64,000 nucleotides of DNA from CALJDF01 sp038121105 (GTDB taxonomy: Bacteria; Pseudomonadota; Alphaproteobacteria; SHVP01): NCBI GenBank assembly GCA_038121105.1, contig JAYONB010000002.1:248001-312000 (forward strand), in the 5' to 3' direction. Position 1 is the stretch's first letter. Every line of letters begins with the position of its first letter. Position numbers and translations under genes: made by a program. Positions 16,822 to 25,521 of this stretch are shown here, piece by piece. The notes beneath the pieces were generated by a model. That model ran no database searches. It saw only the letters and a program-made list of their open reading frames with translations, and was not told where the DNA came from.

Positions 16822-17859
16822 CTAGCTCAGCGCGACAGTTTGATCGATCACCGAACGATCGATGTCTTTGCCAGCCGTGCCCCACACCGAGCGCCCTTTT
16901 TCTTGCCATTGGGCAAATTCAGATGCGGTCGGCGTGTAGATTTCCATTCCCACGCCACGGAGCTCGTCTTTGAAGAAATCCTCGGCCTCGCGGTCGCGGA
17001 GATTGGCGGCCTCGGCGGCCTCTTGGAAGGCCAACATCATGGGGCCCTGGATGCTTTCAGGGATCGCGTTCCAGGTATTGATGTTCATGACCTGGAATTG
17101 GATCCCGAAGATCGCCTTTACTTCGGTGGCGTACTTTAAGACTTCATACATATTGAACTTGAAGGTCCAGATCGGTTGGACATGGAAGCCGTCGGCGACG
17201 CCTTGTTGGAGCGCCGTATAGGTTTCAACCCACGGAACCGGCGTTGGGTTGGTTCCCCAAGCACGCAGCAACTCGATCACGATCGGCGATGTAACCGAAC
17301 GCATCTTGAGACCGGCGGCGTCTGCGGGCGTTTTGAGCGGACGCTTGTTGTTCCAGAACATCCGGTAGCCACCCGCACCAACCGGTGGGAGTACTTTGAC
17401 CCCGACGCCTTTTTCGAACTGGGCGGCTTGTTGCTTCCAAACGTCGGACTTGGCGATGCGCAAATACTGATCCCACCCGGTTACGATGTAGGGCAGATCG
17501 AGGAATGCAAACGCCGGGTCGTAGCGCATGAACTGCGTGGTCACGTTGCTGGTAATGTCGATGAAGCCGGTCTGTACGGCATCGAGCTGCGATAGATCCG
17601 TACCGAGTGTTGACGAGGGATGAATCTGAAAATCGACTTCGATGTCGTATTTTTCGCGAAGGATACGCGGCACGTCCGACACCGAGGTATAGGTCGGATC
17701 GCCGTCTTTGCCGTTTAGGCCGGCAACGATAGGTTTCAAGAACTTCTTCTGTTGCGCCGACCGCGTGAGGGCCGGAAAGCCGGTGATCACTGCACCAGCG
17801 GTTGCGGCGGCGGCGCCGGTCTTCAAGGCGTCGCGCCTCGTAAAGCGTTTGTTGGACAT
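16822..17859 (-). CDS. dctP: TRAP transporter substrate-binding protein, orphan paralogue
   Basis: A 345-residue TRAP SBP with a twin-arginine signal ('RFTRRDALKTGAAAATAGA') and cleavage expected after 'RSAQQ'. It matches the neighbouring DctP over its whole length ('IHPSSTLGTDLSQLDAVQTG' against 'IHPSSTLGTDVSQLEAVQTG'). ATG at 17859 follows a GGGAGG site. It has its own terminator and no adjacent permease genes, so it probably delivers a related ligand to the DctQM pair at 12714-14555, though another permease elsewhere cannot be excluded. Confidence 0.92.
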   Translation of the reverse strand: MSNKRFTRRDALKTGAAAATAGAVITGFPALTRSAQQKKFLKPIVAGLNGKDGDPTYTSVSDVPRILREKYDIEVDFQIHPSSTLGTDLSQLDAVQTGFIDITSNVTTQFMRYDPAFAFLDLPYIVTGWDQYLRIAKSDVWKQQAAQFEKGVGVKVLPPVGAGGYRMFWNNKRPLKTPADAAGLKMRSVTSPIVIELLRAWGTNPTPVPWVETYTALQQGVADGFHVQPIWTFKFNMYEVLKYATEVKAIFGIQFQVMNINTWNAIPESIQGPMMLAFQEAAEAANLRDREAEDFFKDELRGVGMEIYTPTASEFAQWQEKGRSVWGTAGKDIDRSVIDQTVALS

Positions 17860-18082
17860 AGAACCTCCCTTTCGTTTCCCTGGTTGAGGCACGCCTCCCT
17901 AAGGGTCCCCATCCGTGGCTCCATTACATGCCAACAGGCCCCGTCCGACAACTCAAAAACCTAGGGTTGCGGGCCTCTTCGGATCACAGTTCGGAAGCGA
18001 TTGATTCAACGTGATTATTTGCCTCCCCAATGGGCTCACGATAGTGCGCTATCATGGAGATCATGAAGAAAAGGGGGGCGTC

Positions 18083-19261
18083 ATGTTGCACCAAGCTGAT
18101 CACGCGGTGTTGCCGCGAACCAATCACGATGAGCTCGCGAGGCAGGAATTCGCGTTCACATTCAAGACCCACATTTCGACCGATGTGGGGCCCGGAACGC
18201 GCGATGCGGCGCATGCCCGCGCCATTCCAAAATTTGCGCGTGCAAAAGGGCGCGCACCAAAGAACCGTGTGGAGCTTCGCGATGCGATGGACAACGACCC
18301 CTATCACCAACTGTGGAGTTCGCTGACCCGGCTCGCCCAAGAAGTGATGTGGGATAGCGTCGAGCAAAGCGTTGCGCGGCAATTGCCCGATTTGATCCGG
18401 GCAGCGAAGAAAAAGGGCAAGACCGGGGGTAGTCTTAAACTAAACCCGTCGCTGCCCATGCCGCGGTATATGTCTGCCGTCGACATTCACGCGATGCCAG
18501 GTGGGTATGCGTCGGAGGTGACCGAAGACGACTTGCGCGCCGGCGCAATTTTCGACCGGGGTACGTTCATCAATGTGTGTGGCACCCAGGGGCCCCTGCA
18601 CGATGCGCGTGGCCGCACTGTATGTTCTTACCTCCGGCACAACTATCCGCGCTTTCGTCCTAAGCGCATTCTCGACATGGGCTGTTCGATCGGGCAAGCG
18701 ACGCTTGCCTACCCCAAGCACTTTCCGAATGCGCAAGTCTACGCAGTGGATGTGGCTGCGCCGTTGCTGCGCTACGGGCATGCCCGGGCCGAAGCGTTGG
18801 GTCGTCGGATCCACTTTTCGCAACAGAACGCCGAAGCGACCGACTTTCCGGACGACCACTTCGATCTCGTGGTCTCGCACTTGCTATTTCACGAGACTTC
18901 TTCGCCGGCATTGGAACGCATCATCCAAGAATGCCACCGTGTGTTACGGTCGGGCGGGATGATGATCCACCTCGAATTGGGACTGCCCTACAAAGACATG
19001 GACCTCTACGAGCAGGTGATCCACGATTGGCAAACGTTGAACAACGCTGAGCCGTTCTGGGCAAAGATCAACTCGACCGATACAGCGGCGTTGGCGCGCC
19101 AAGCGGGGTTTCGCGAGGCGACCGGTGGCTATCTCGAGCGCAGCGAACACCCCGAGATCGATGAAACGACTCTGGGCCCGAAGCCCGCAGAGACCGATGC
19201 CCACCCCCAGGGTGCCCGGGTTGGGTGCGAGGTCTTCTACGTGATGCAGGGCGTGAAATAG
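18083..19261 (+). CDS. SAM-dependent methyltransferase with long N-terminal domain
   Basis: A 392-residue protein. The C-terminal half is a class I methyltransferase: motif I 'ILDMGCSIGQATLAY' near residues 195-209, 'AVDVAAPLLRYGHARA' with the ribose-binding Asp, and 'FDLVVSHLLFHETSS'. The first ~190 residues form an unrecognised, mostly helical domain ('YHQLWSSLTRLAQEVMWDSV') and a 'PRYMSAVDIHAMPGGY' linker. I chose the ATG at 18083, preceded by AGGGGGG, because the homologue at 48130-49302 begins at the same point. The substrate is unknown; the gene lies between transport genes and a racemase-fold pair. Confidence 0.85.
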   Translation: MLHQADHAVLPRTNHDELARQEFAFTFKTHISTDVGPGTRDAAHARAIPKFARAKGRAPKNRVELRDAMDNDPYHQLWSSLTRLAQEVMWDSVEQSVARQLPDLIRAAKKKGKTGGSLKLNPSLPMPRYMSAVDIHAMPGGYASEVTEDDLRAGAIFDRGTFINVCGTQGPLHDARGRTVCSYLRHNYPRFRPKRILDMGCSIGQATLAYPKHFPNAQVYAVDVAAPLLRYGHARAEALGRRIHFSQQNAEATDFPDDHFDLVVSHLLFHETSSPALERIIQECHRVLRSGGMMIHLELGLPYKDMDLYEQVIHDWQTLNNAEPFWAKINSTDTAALARQAGFREATGGYLERSEHPEIDETTLGPKPAETDAHPQGARVGCEVFYVMQGVK

Positions 19262-19273
19262 CGCCCTACGACG

Positions 19274-20038
19274 CTACTTGCCGGCGTTCTCCGCACCGGC
19301 CTTGAACATGGCGTGGATCATCTGCGGGTGCGGCTTGAGCGGTTTGGGGTAGGGGCGTCGGCTGTGGCTGATCCCCATCGCCAACAATGTTTCGACGGTT
19401 TTGTAGGTCAGCGGCCCTGGATTGATGACGGGCACTGGAAGTTCGGCGTTTAGGTATTCCGCCGCCTGGTACATCGTGGTCGAACCTAGGCAGATCACGT
19501 CAGCGCCTTTGTCGATGGCCCGTTCGCACGCCGCCTTCATCTTCGGCAGGGTCTTGTCTTCCTTGCCGGCCAGAAGGTTTTTGTAGTCGGGCGGCGAGTC
19601 GTAGCTTTCGATCGTGGCGCAGAACGACTCCAGACCCAACGCCTTTACGAATTTTTGTGTGCGGATCAGCGCCGGCTCCCACTGCGCAAGCATGCCGAAC
19701 TTGGACCCAAGCGTCATCGCAAAGGTCATCGACAATTTTCCCGGCGACACGACCGGGATGTCGAGCACCGAACGCAGCGCATCGAGGCCCGAATCACTCA
19801 TGGTGTCGATGCACACGGCGTCGTAGCCGTCGTCTTGTGCAGACATGCCCGCTTCGAAGATGGCGAGATCCATCAGCACGAAGTCGTGCGGGCTCATGTA
19901 CATCTCCGGGCCGGCCGTGACGGGCCGGAAGTCAAACTCGATATCAGGCCCGAGTTGGACGGTGCTGACTTGTTGCCGCCGGTTGTTGACGCCCTCTTCG
20001 TCCATTGCGAAGGGAACGAGGACAAGTGCCTTGGCCAT
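19274..20038 (-). CDS. Asp/Glu/hydantoin racemase-fold protein (pair 1, member A)
   Basis: A 254-residue protein of the racemase superfamily: 'MAKALVLVPFAMDEEG' N-terminus, 'DAVCIDTMSDSG' (residues 73-84) and 'DVICLGSTTM' (180-189). Aligned on hydantoin racemase ('DAIVIACFGDPG', 'EVIVLGCAGM'), the two catalytic cysteines are replaced by T79 and S186; the cysteines present (C76, C183) lie three residues earlier. Racemase chemistry is therefore doubtful. It aligns without gaps to the protein at 58959-59723. Twelve bases separate it from its partner upstream, so the two are an operon. Confidence 0.82.
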   Translation of the reverse strand: MAKALVLVPFAMDEEGVNNRRQQVSTVQLGPDIEFDFRPVTAGPEMYMSPHDFVLMDLAIFEAGMSAQDDGYDAVCIDTMSDSGLDALRSVLDIPVVSPGKLSMTFAMTLGSKFGMLAQWEPALIRTQKFVKALGLESFCATIESYDSPPDYKNLLAGKEDKTLPKMKAACERAIDKGADVICLGSTTMYQAAEYLNAELPVPVINPGPLTYKTVETLLAMGISHSRRPYPKPLKPHPQMIHAMFKAGAENAGK

Positions 20039-20050
20039 GGTTAAATCTCC

Positions 20051-20956
20051 CTATCTGCGGCGTGCCGGTTTTTTCTTTGCGACTTTCTTGGCGGCCTTTC
20101 GTTTCGCTGCCGGTTTCTTGGCGCTCTTTCTTTTAGCGCTCTTTTTCTTGGCGCCTTCGGCACCAACGATCTTCGGCCCTTTTTTGGCTGCCGCCGCGGC
20201 CGCATCGAGCATGCCGTGGATGTAGTCGTCGCTGCGGCCGACCGGGGCCGGGTAGGACTTGCGGCTCTGAGAGAGGCGCAAGTTGATCATCATCAGCGCC
20301 GCAGCATATGAGGTCGGGCCCGGACTGATCACCGGCACCGGTAGTTTCTCGGCCAAGAAATCGCGTGCCTGGTGCATCGAGGTCGAGCCCAGAATGATGA
20401 CATCGGCGCCATTCTCATCGACCAGTTTTTTGCCTGCCTTCAGGAGTTTGGGGAACACAACGCGTTCCTCGCCGCCCAGAAGGCTGAACCGGTCCGGCGC
20501 CATGCCGATGGACTGATGGCCGGCGTATTTGTCCCACACGCCAAGCTCGTCCATGACTTTCTTGTAAAGGCCGAGCCAGCGTTCCCACATCACCAACATG
20601 CCGAATTTGTTGCCGAGCATCATGGCGGTGAGGATGGTCGTTCGACCGGGACCGATCACTGGGATGTCGAGCACGGCACGGAGGGCGGCCACGCCGGAAT
20701 CGCTCATGGTGTCGATACAGACGGCATCGTAGCCGTCTTCTTGGGCCTGGAGGCCCGCCTCCAACATGGTGAAGTCGCCCACCACGTAGTCGTAGGGCCC
20801 GACAAAATTGGTGCCGGCCCATTTGACCGGCTTGTAGCTGAATTCGAGATCGGGGCCGAGGTCGATTTGCTTGCTCTGCGCCTCGCGCATCGCCAGATGC
20901 TCGCCGCTCATTGGAAACGGCACCAACACCAGTACTCGTTTTTTCTTGCGTGCCAT
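20051..20956 (-). CDS. Asp/Glu/hydantoin racemase-fold protein with Lys/Ala-rich tail (pair 1, member B)
   Basis: A 301-residue protein; residues about 7-255 are a racemase-superfamily domain ('DAVCIDTMSDSG' at 77-88, 'DVIILGSTSM' at 186-195). T83 and S192 occupy the catalytic cysteine positions and even the nearby second Cys is Ile189. Residues about 270-301 are a histone-H1-like tail rich in Lys, Ala and Arg ('KKPAAKRKAAKKVAKKK'), absent from the other three family members here. ATG at 20956 follows GGGAGG. First gene of a two-gene leftward operon, divergent from the flavoprotein. Confidence 0.82.
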   Translation of the reverse strand: MARKKKRVLVLVPFPMSGEHLAMREAQSKQIDLGPDLEFSYKPVKWAGTNFVGPYDYVVGDFTMLEAGLQAQEDGYDAVCIDTMSDSGVAALRAVLDIPVIGPGRTTILTAMMLGNKFGMLVMWERWLGLYKKVMDELGVWDKYAGHQSIGMAPDRFSLLGGEERVVFPKLLKAGKKLVDENGADVIILGSTSMHQARDFLAEKLPVPVISPGPTSYAAALMMINLRLSQSRKSYPAPVGRSDDYIHGMLDAAAAAAKKGPKIVGAEGAKKKSAKRKSAKKPAAKRKAAKKVAKKKPARRR

Positions 20957-21057
20957 CGGTTCCTCCCAGTCCCTTATTGGCGTTATCGTTGTTGACCGAT
21001 TAGCCCTCGCGGGGAATCGTGTCAATTCAGGCCATAGAGTGCCAGGGGAGGAACGTT

Positions 21058-22461
21058 ATGGGCAGTGTCATTTCGGCAGAAGGCAAGAAATTCGACGTCA
21101 CGGTTCCTGTGTTGATTATCGGAGCGGGTGCATGTGGCTGTACTGCCGCCCTCGCGGCGCACGAAAAGGGCGTCGAGGTCATGATTCTCGAACGTGACGA
21201 CAAGCCGCGGGGCAATACCTCGTTGTCCGGCGGGCAAATTCCGGCCGGCGGTAGCAAGATGCAAGAAGCTGCCGGGATCAAAGACTCGGCCGACATTCTC
21301 TACAAAGACATTCTCGCCAAGGCGAAAGATCAGTGCGATCACGAGCTCGCCCGACACGTCGCGAACGAATCGGCGAAGACCGTCGATTGGCTGGTGGATC
21401 GGTACAAGTTGCCACTGTCATGCATTTCCGATTTCACCTATCCCGGACACACCGTGCCACATATGCATGCGTCGCCTAGCCGGTTCGGGGCCGAACTGCT
21501 AACGGTGTTCCTGCAGGCGGTGGCCGACGAGGGCATCGATATCGCGACCTCGGCCCACGTCACCGATCTCTTTGCCGATGACGATGGTCGGGTGCGGGGC
21601 GTCCGGATCACGCGGCCCGACGGCAAGCACGAAGATGTCGGATGCGAGGCGCTAATCCTCGCCTGCAACGGTTACGGCGGGAATCAGGAACTGCTCAAGA
21701 AGTACATCCCAGAGATTGTCGATGCGCACTACCACGGTCACGACGGCAACCAGGGTGATGCGGTCTTGTGGGGCGAACAGCTTGAAGCGTCAATCAAGGA
21801 TATGGGCGCGTTTCAAGGCCACGGCGCGGTGATCACGCCGCACAACATTCATCTCGGTTGGCCGTCGATCACCGAGGGTGGCTTTCAGGTCAACAAAGAC
21901 GGCGTGCGCTTCTCCGACGAGAACCATGGCTACTCCGAACAAGCGCTTAACGTTGTCCGCCAACCGGGCCATGTCGCATGGACGATTTGGGACCAGCGTT
22001 GTCAGGACGTGGCCATCCAGATGCATAGCCACCAAGAGGCGATGAAGGCCGACGCGATCAAGAAATGCGACTCCGTTGCCGAACTGGCGAAGACGGTCGG
22101 CTGCGACGAAGTAGTGCTGCAGCGGACGATCGATGAGAATGCCGAGATGTGCGAGGGCAAGCGCGAAGACTCGTTCGGCCGCGACTTCACCAAGCATCCG
22201 CCACTCGCGCCGCCCTACTACATCGCGAAGATCCAGGGCGCGCTGTTTCACACCCAGGGCGGCCTGGAGGTGAATACCGAGGCGCGGGTGCTGAAGAAGG
22301 ACGGCAAGCCCTTTCCCAATCTTTTCGCCGGCGGCGGCGCGGCGCGTGGGTTCTCGGGCCCTGCGGATTGGGGATATCTGTCGGGATCGGGGTTGATGTC
22401 CGCCACCAACCTTGGCCGATTGGCCGGAGAGGCGGCGGCCGATCTAGTTTCCAAAGGATAA
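21058..22461 (+). CDS. FAD-dependent fumarate reductase/3-ketosteroid dehydrogenase-like flavoprotein
   Basis: A 467-residue soluble flavoprotein of the FAD-binding_2 family. The dinucleotide fold is 'VLIIGAGACGCTAALAA' near residues 12-28, with the flavin loop 'NTSLSGGQIPAGGS' and a C-terminal 'FAGGGAARGFSGPADWGYLSGSGLMSA' region (given in part). Relatives reduce or dehydrogenate C-C bonds next to carboxyl or keto groups. There is no signal peptide. ATG at 21058 follows GGGGAGG. It is divergent from the racemase-fold pair across 101 bases, a likely shared regulatory region. Confidence 0.87.
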   Translation: MGSVISAEGKKFDVTVPVLIIGAGACGCTAALAAHEKGVEVMILERDDKPRGNTSLSGGQIPAGGSKMQEAAGIKDSADILYKDILAKAKDQCDHELARHVANESAKTVDWLVDRYKLPLSCISDFTYPGHTVPHMHASPSRFGAELLTVFLQAVADEGIDIATSAHVTDLFADDDGRVRGVRITRPDGKHEDVGCEALILACNGYGGNQELLKKYIPEIVDAHYHGHDGNQGDAVLWGEQLEASIKDMGAFQGHGAVITPHNIHLGWPSITEGGFQVNKDGVRFSDENHGYSEQALNVVRQPGHVAWTIWDQRCQDVAIQMHSHQEAMKADAIKKCDSVAELAKTVGCDEVVLQRTIDENAEMCEGKREDSFGRDFTKHPPLAPPYYIAKIQGALFHTQGGLEVNTEARVLKKDGKPFPNLFAGGGAARGFSGPADWGYLSGSGLMSATNLGRLAGEAAADLVSKG

Positions 22462-22559
22462 AGCCCGGTCGAAAGAGCCGACCACCCCTTGCACCGTTAC
22501 GGCGAAAGGGGCATGTCGGGGCGGGGTGATTTAATCCCGACCCAGCAAGGGCGTACGAC

Positions 22560-23687
22560 GTGACCGCTTCCTTTTACGACGCCATCCAACCGGTCGCCGA
22601 TTTCAGCCAGGTCGTGGATCAAAGCGCTTATAGCGCTGTGCCGGACGATTGGTGGGTTGGCGTAACCGATGTCGTGCAGTCGACAGCCGCCATTGCTGAG
22701 GGCCGCTACAAGGCGGTTAATCTCGCGGGCGCTGCGGCGATCAGTGCCGTGCTCAATGCTTTGAACCAAGCCAGCTTCCCCTTCGCCTTTTGTGGCGACG
22801 GCGCCCAGTTTGCGATCTCGGGTGACACCGTGCCGGTGGCGCACGCGGCGATGCAGCGGACCGCGGCTTGGGTGCGCGACGAATTGGGCCTTGAGCTGCG
22901 GGTTGCACTCGTTGCGGTCCGAGACATACGCGCGGCGGGTTTCGACGTGAGTGTGGCCCGCTATAGCACATCGGCCGCGGTCGACTACGCGATGTTCACC
23001 GGCGGCGGCATGAACTGGGTAGAAAAAGAACTCAAAGCAGGCCGACTTGGTCTGGAACCCGTTGTGGACGATGGGCAGCCCGACCTCACCGGTCTATCGT
23101 GCCAATGGGGTGCGGTTCGCTCGCGCAATGGCGAGATTCTATCGATCATCGCCCGACCCGAAGGGGCGGTGCCGAGTGCGGCCTATGTCGAGACGATCAA
23201 ACGCTTGCTTGCGGCGTTGAACAAGGAAGATCGGATCAGCCCGGTACCGGCGCGGGGGCCGGACCTGAGTTGGCCGAAGGGCAGCGTCGATCTCATGAGT
23301 CGCCTCAAGCGCGGCACCGCTTCGTTGATTGCGCAACGCGTTCGCGTTTTCGTGCAGACGGTCTTGTTGTGGCTGCTATTTCGGTTCCGGCTTCGGGTCG
23401 GCGGTTTCGATCCGGCGCATTATCGGCGGATGGTGTCGGCCAATACCGATTTCCAAAAATACGGCGATGGGTTGTATCTCACGGTCGATTGTAGCGCCGC
23501 GGTGGCACAAGAGATCGAAGCGTTGCTGACGAGCGCAGCCGCTAACGGCGCCCTTACTTATGGCCTCCATCGCCAGCAAGAGGCGCTTCTTACCTGCATC
23601 GTCCCGTCGGTCGCAACGGACTCACACCTGCATTTACTTGATGGGGCCGGCGGCGGTTATGCCGCCGCGGCCGCACAGTTCAGGTAG
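22560..23687 (+). CDS. DUF3095-family protein, possible cyclase-like fold
   Basis: A 375-residue protein matching the pattern of the DUF3095 family. Residues about 32-90 ('WWVGVTDVVQSTAAIAEG' then 'FPFAFCGDGAQFAISG') echo the class III cyclase elements 'FTDIVGFT' and 'GDSMMAFWG', with both metal aspartates in corresponding places, so a nucleotidyl-cyclase fold is plausible, but this is by eye. A central hydrophobic segment 'VLLWLLFRFRLRVGGFDP' near 270 is noteworthy. GTG start without a strong ribosome site. No functional partner is evident. Confidence 0.7.
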   Translation: MTASFYDAIQPVADFSQVVDQSAYSAVPDDWWVGVTDVVQSTAAIAEGRYKAVNLAGAAAISAVLNALNQASFPFAFCGDGAQFAISGDTVPVAHAAMQRTAAWVRDELGLELRVALVAVRDIRAAGFDVSVARYSTSAAVDYAMFTGGGMNWVEKELKAGRLGLEPVVDDGQPDLTGLSCQWGAVRSRNGEILSIIARPEGAVPSAAYVETIKRLLAALNKEDRISPVPARGPDLSWPKGSVDLMSRLKRGTASLIAQRVRVFVQTVLLWLLFRFRLRVGGFDPAHYRRMVSANTDFQKYGDGLYLTVDCSAAVAQEIEALLTSAAANGALTYGLHRQQEALLTCIVPSVATDSHLHLLDGAGGGYAAAAAQFR

Positions 23688-23702
23688 CGTTAGCAGCCTA
23701 TC

Positions 23703-24527
23703 CTAAACGGGTATTTCGCCTTCGACCGTCGTGCGGTGCATGTGTCGGACGTGTTGTCCATCGAACGGCGTTGCGTGGTGCAGGATGCTACGGTTGTCCC
23801 ACATCACGAGATCGCCGACCTGCCAACGGTGTCGGTAGACGAAATCTTCCCGCGCCCAATGCTCTCGTAGGAAAGCGAGAATGTCGTCGGACTCGGCATC
23901 GCTGACGCCCAGAACCTTGTCGACGAACACCCCGCCGAAGAGCGCCTTGCGGCCGGTTTTGGGATGCGTGCGGATGAGCGGATGCTCCACCCCTTTGACC
24001 AGCGCAAGCTGGGCGTCGGTGAACTTCGGGGCGGTGGTTTTGTTGAGGCCGTGCAGGGCGTAGAGGCCAGCGAGGCGTAACTTCCAGTCATCAGACAGCG
24101 CGTCATACGCGGCGAACTGGCTGGCAAAGAGGGTGTCGCCGCCTTCGGGTGGAATTTCCACCGCATAGAGGAACGAACCCATGCTGGGTTTTTCGGTGAA
24201 CGACACGTCGGTGTGCCAATAGCGGCCCGCATCGACAAGTCCCACCGGGTTGCCCTCGGCGTCGGTCTTGTTCGACAGCACCAATATCTCGGGATGTCCG
24301 TCGAGTTGGTATTGATGGAGAATGTGTACCTCGAGCGGTCCGAAGCGCCGCGAAAAAGCGATATGGTCATCCGGCGACAAGTTTTGGTCGCGAAACACCA
24401 GGACCGATTTCCGGTAGAACGCATGTTCGATCTCGGCAAAGGTGGCGTCGTCAACAGGATGCGACAGATCGATTCCGGCCACTTCGGCGCCGACGTGGTC
24501 GTGGAGGTTCGTTATTGTCATGGTCAT
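23703..24527 (-). CDS. TauD/TfdA-family 2-oxoglutarate-dependent dioxygenase
   Basis: A 274-residue non-haem iron dioxygenase. The facial triad is visible: 'YWHTDVSF' (HxD, about residues 97-104) and the distal His in 'ILHHATPFDGQHVRHMHRTT' near 245-264, with the 2-oxoglutarate-binding Arg just after. The N-terminal 'VGAEVAGIDLSHPVDD' is the family opening. Relatives hydroxylate sulfonates, phenoxyacetates and similar substrates. It converges with the DUF3095 gene and diverges from the SDR at 24595. Confidence 0.92.
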   Translation of the reverse strand: MTMTITNLHDHVGAEVAGIDLSHPVDDATFAEIEHAFYRKSVLVFRDQNLSPDDHIAFSRRFGPLEVHILHQYQLDGHPEILVLSNKTDAEGNPVGLVDAGRYWHTDVSFTEKPSMGSFLYAVEIPPEGGDTLFASQFAAYDALSDDWKLRLAGLYALHGLNKTTAPKFTDAQLALVKGVEHPLIRTHPKTGRKALFGGVFVDKVLGVSDAESDDILAFLREHWAREDFVYRHRWQVGDLVMWDNRSILHHATPFDGQHVRHMHRTTVEGEIPV

Positions 24528-24594
24528 GGCGGTATCATCGGGTTGGTGCGCAAAAGGTGCAAGGGCGCCTCGCTAGCAGAAAAAAGGACGCGAC

Positions 24595-25386
24595 ATGGAC
24601 TTAGGGTTGAAGAACAAAGTGGCGATCGTGACGGGCGCGTCGAAAGGGATCGGTGCCTCTTGTGCCGAAATCCTGGCCGCTGAGGGCGCCAAGGTGGTGC
24701 TGGTGGCGCGCACGCCGCGCTACCTCAACGCACTGGCCAAGCGATTGTCCAAGCGGTATCGCACCGAGGTCGGGTTCATCGCGGCCGACATGGGGCAGCG
24801 CGGCACGGCCGATCATGTCGCCAAGCAGGTGGTGAAGACGTTCGGGCGCATCGACATCCTGATCAATTCGGCCGGCTCGTCGCAGGGCGGGCTGTTCTGG
24901 GAAGTCACCGACGACACCTGGGACAGCGCGATCCAGCTCAAGTTCCTCGGCGCGGTGCGTATGGTGCGCGCGGTGCTGCCGACGATGCGGCGCCAGAAGT
25001 ACGGCCGTATCGTCAATGTCGCCGGCAATACCGGGCGCCAACCGCATCCGCGGTTGCTACCCGGCGCGACGACCAATGCCGCGTTGCTCGCGTTCACGAA
25101 GGGTTTGTCCGAGGAGATCATGAAAGACGGCGTGTTCATCAACGCGCTGCAGCCCGGCCCAACCCAAACTGAACACTGGGGCAAGCTAATGGCCAACCTG
25201 TCGCGTGGCACGGGGCTGTCGCCCAAGGCGTTCGAGAAAGAGTTCATGAAGGAGATCCCCATGGGCCGCGTCGCCGCCGCGATCGAAATGGCACGCCCGG
25301 TGATCTTTATGGTCAGCGATCTCGCCAGCTACATGACGGGCCGCTCGATCATCGTGGACGGCGGCTGGACGAAGGATTTGGCGTAG
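24595..25386 (+). CDS. SDR-family protein lacking the catalytic Tyr and Lys
   Basis: A 263-residue SDR with an intact cofactor motif 'TGASKGIG' at residues 13-20 and 'NSAGSSQG', but the region that should read YxxxK is 'PGATTNAALLAFTKG': Tyr is replaced by Gly and Lys by Asn, and the catalytic Ser region reads 'VAGNTGRQ'. It may bind NAD(P)(H) and act by a different mechanism, or be a structural or regulatory partner. The C-terminal 'SYMTGRSIIVDGGWTKD' is normal. ATG at 24595 with AAAAAGG upstream. Confidence 0.87.
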   Translation: MDLGLKNKVAIVTGASKGIGASCAEILAAEGAKVVLVARTPRYLNALAKRLSKRYRTEVGFIAADMGQRGTADHVAKQVVKTFGRIDILINSAGSSQGGLFWEVTDDTWDSAIQLKFLGAVRMVRAVLPTMRRQKYGRIVNVAGNTGRQPHPRLLPGATTNAALLAFTKGLSEEIMKDGVFINALQPGPTQTEHWGKLMANLSRGTGLSPKAFEKEFMKEIPMGRVAAAIEMARPVIFMVSDLASYMTGRSIIVDGGWTKDLA

Positions 25387-25521
25387 CTCGCGGGCGAGAA
25401 ACTGCGCTAGCCTGTTCATATTGGGACTGAATAACGGGGGTCCAATGTCAGAGCCGTCGTCGACGATTGAATCGCGCGATCAAAGTCTGTTGCGCAATGG
25501 CGAGCTATCATACGAAAGGTA

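Noticed and set aside
19274..20038. Reading C76 and C183 as the catalytic cysteine pair
   Set aside because: Motif alignment puts the catalytic positions three residues later, and these cysteines are not conserved among the four family members in the window.
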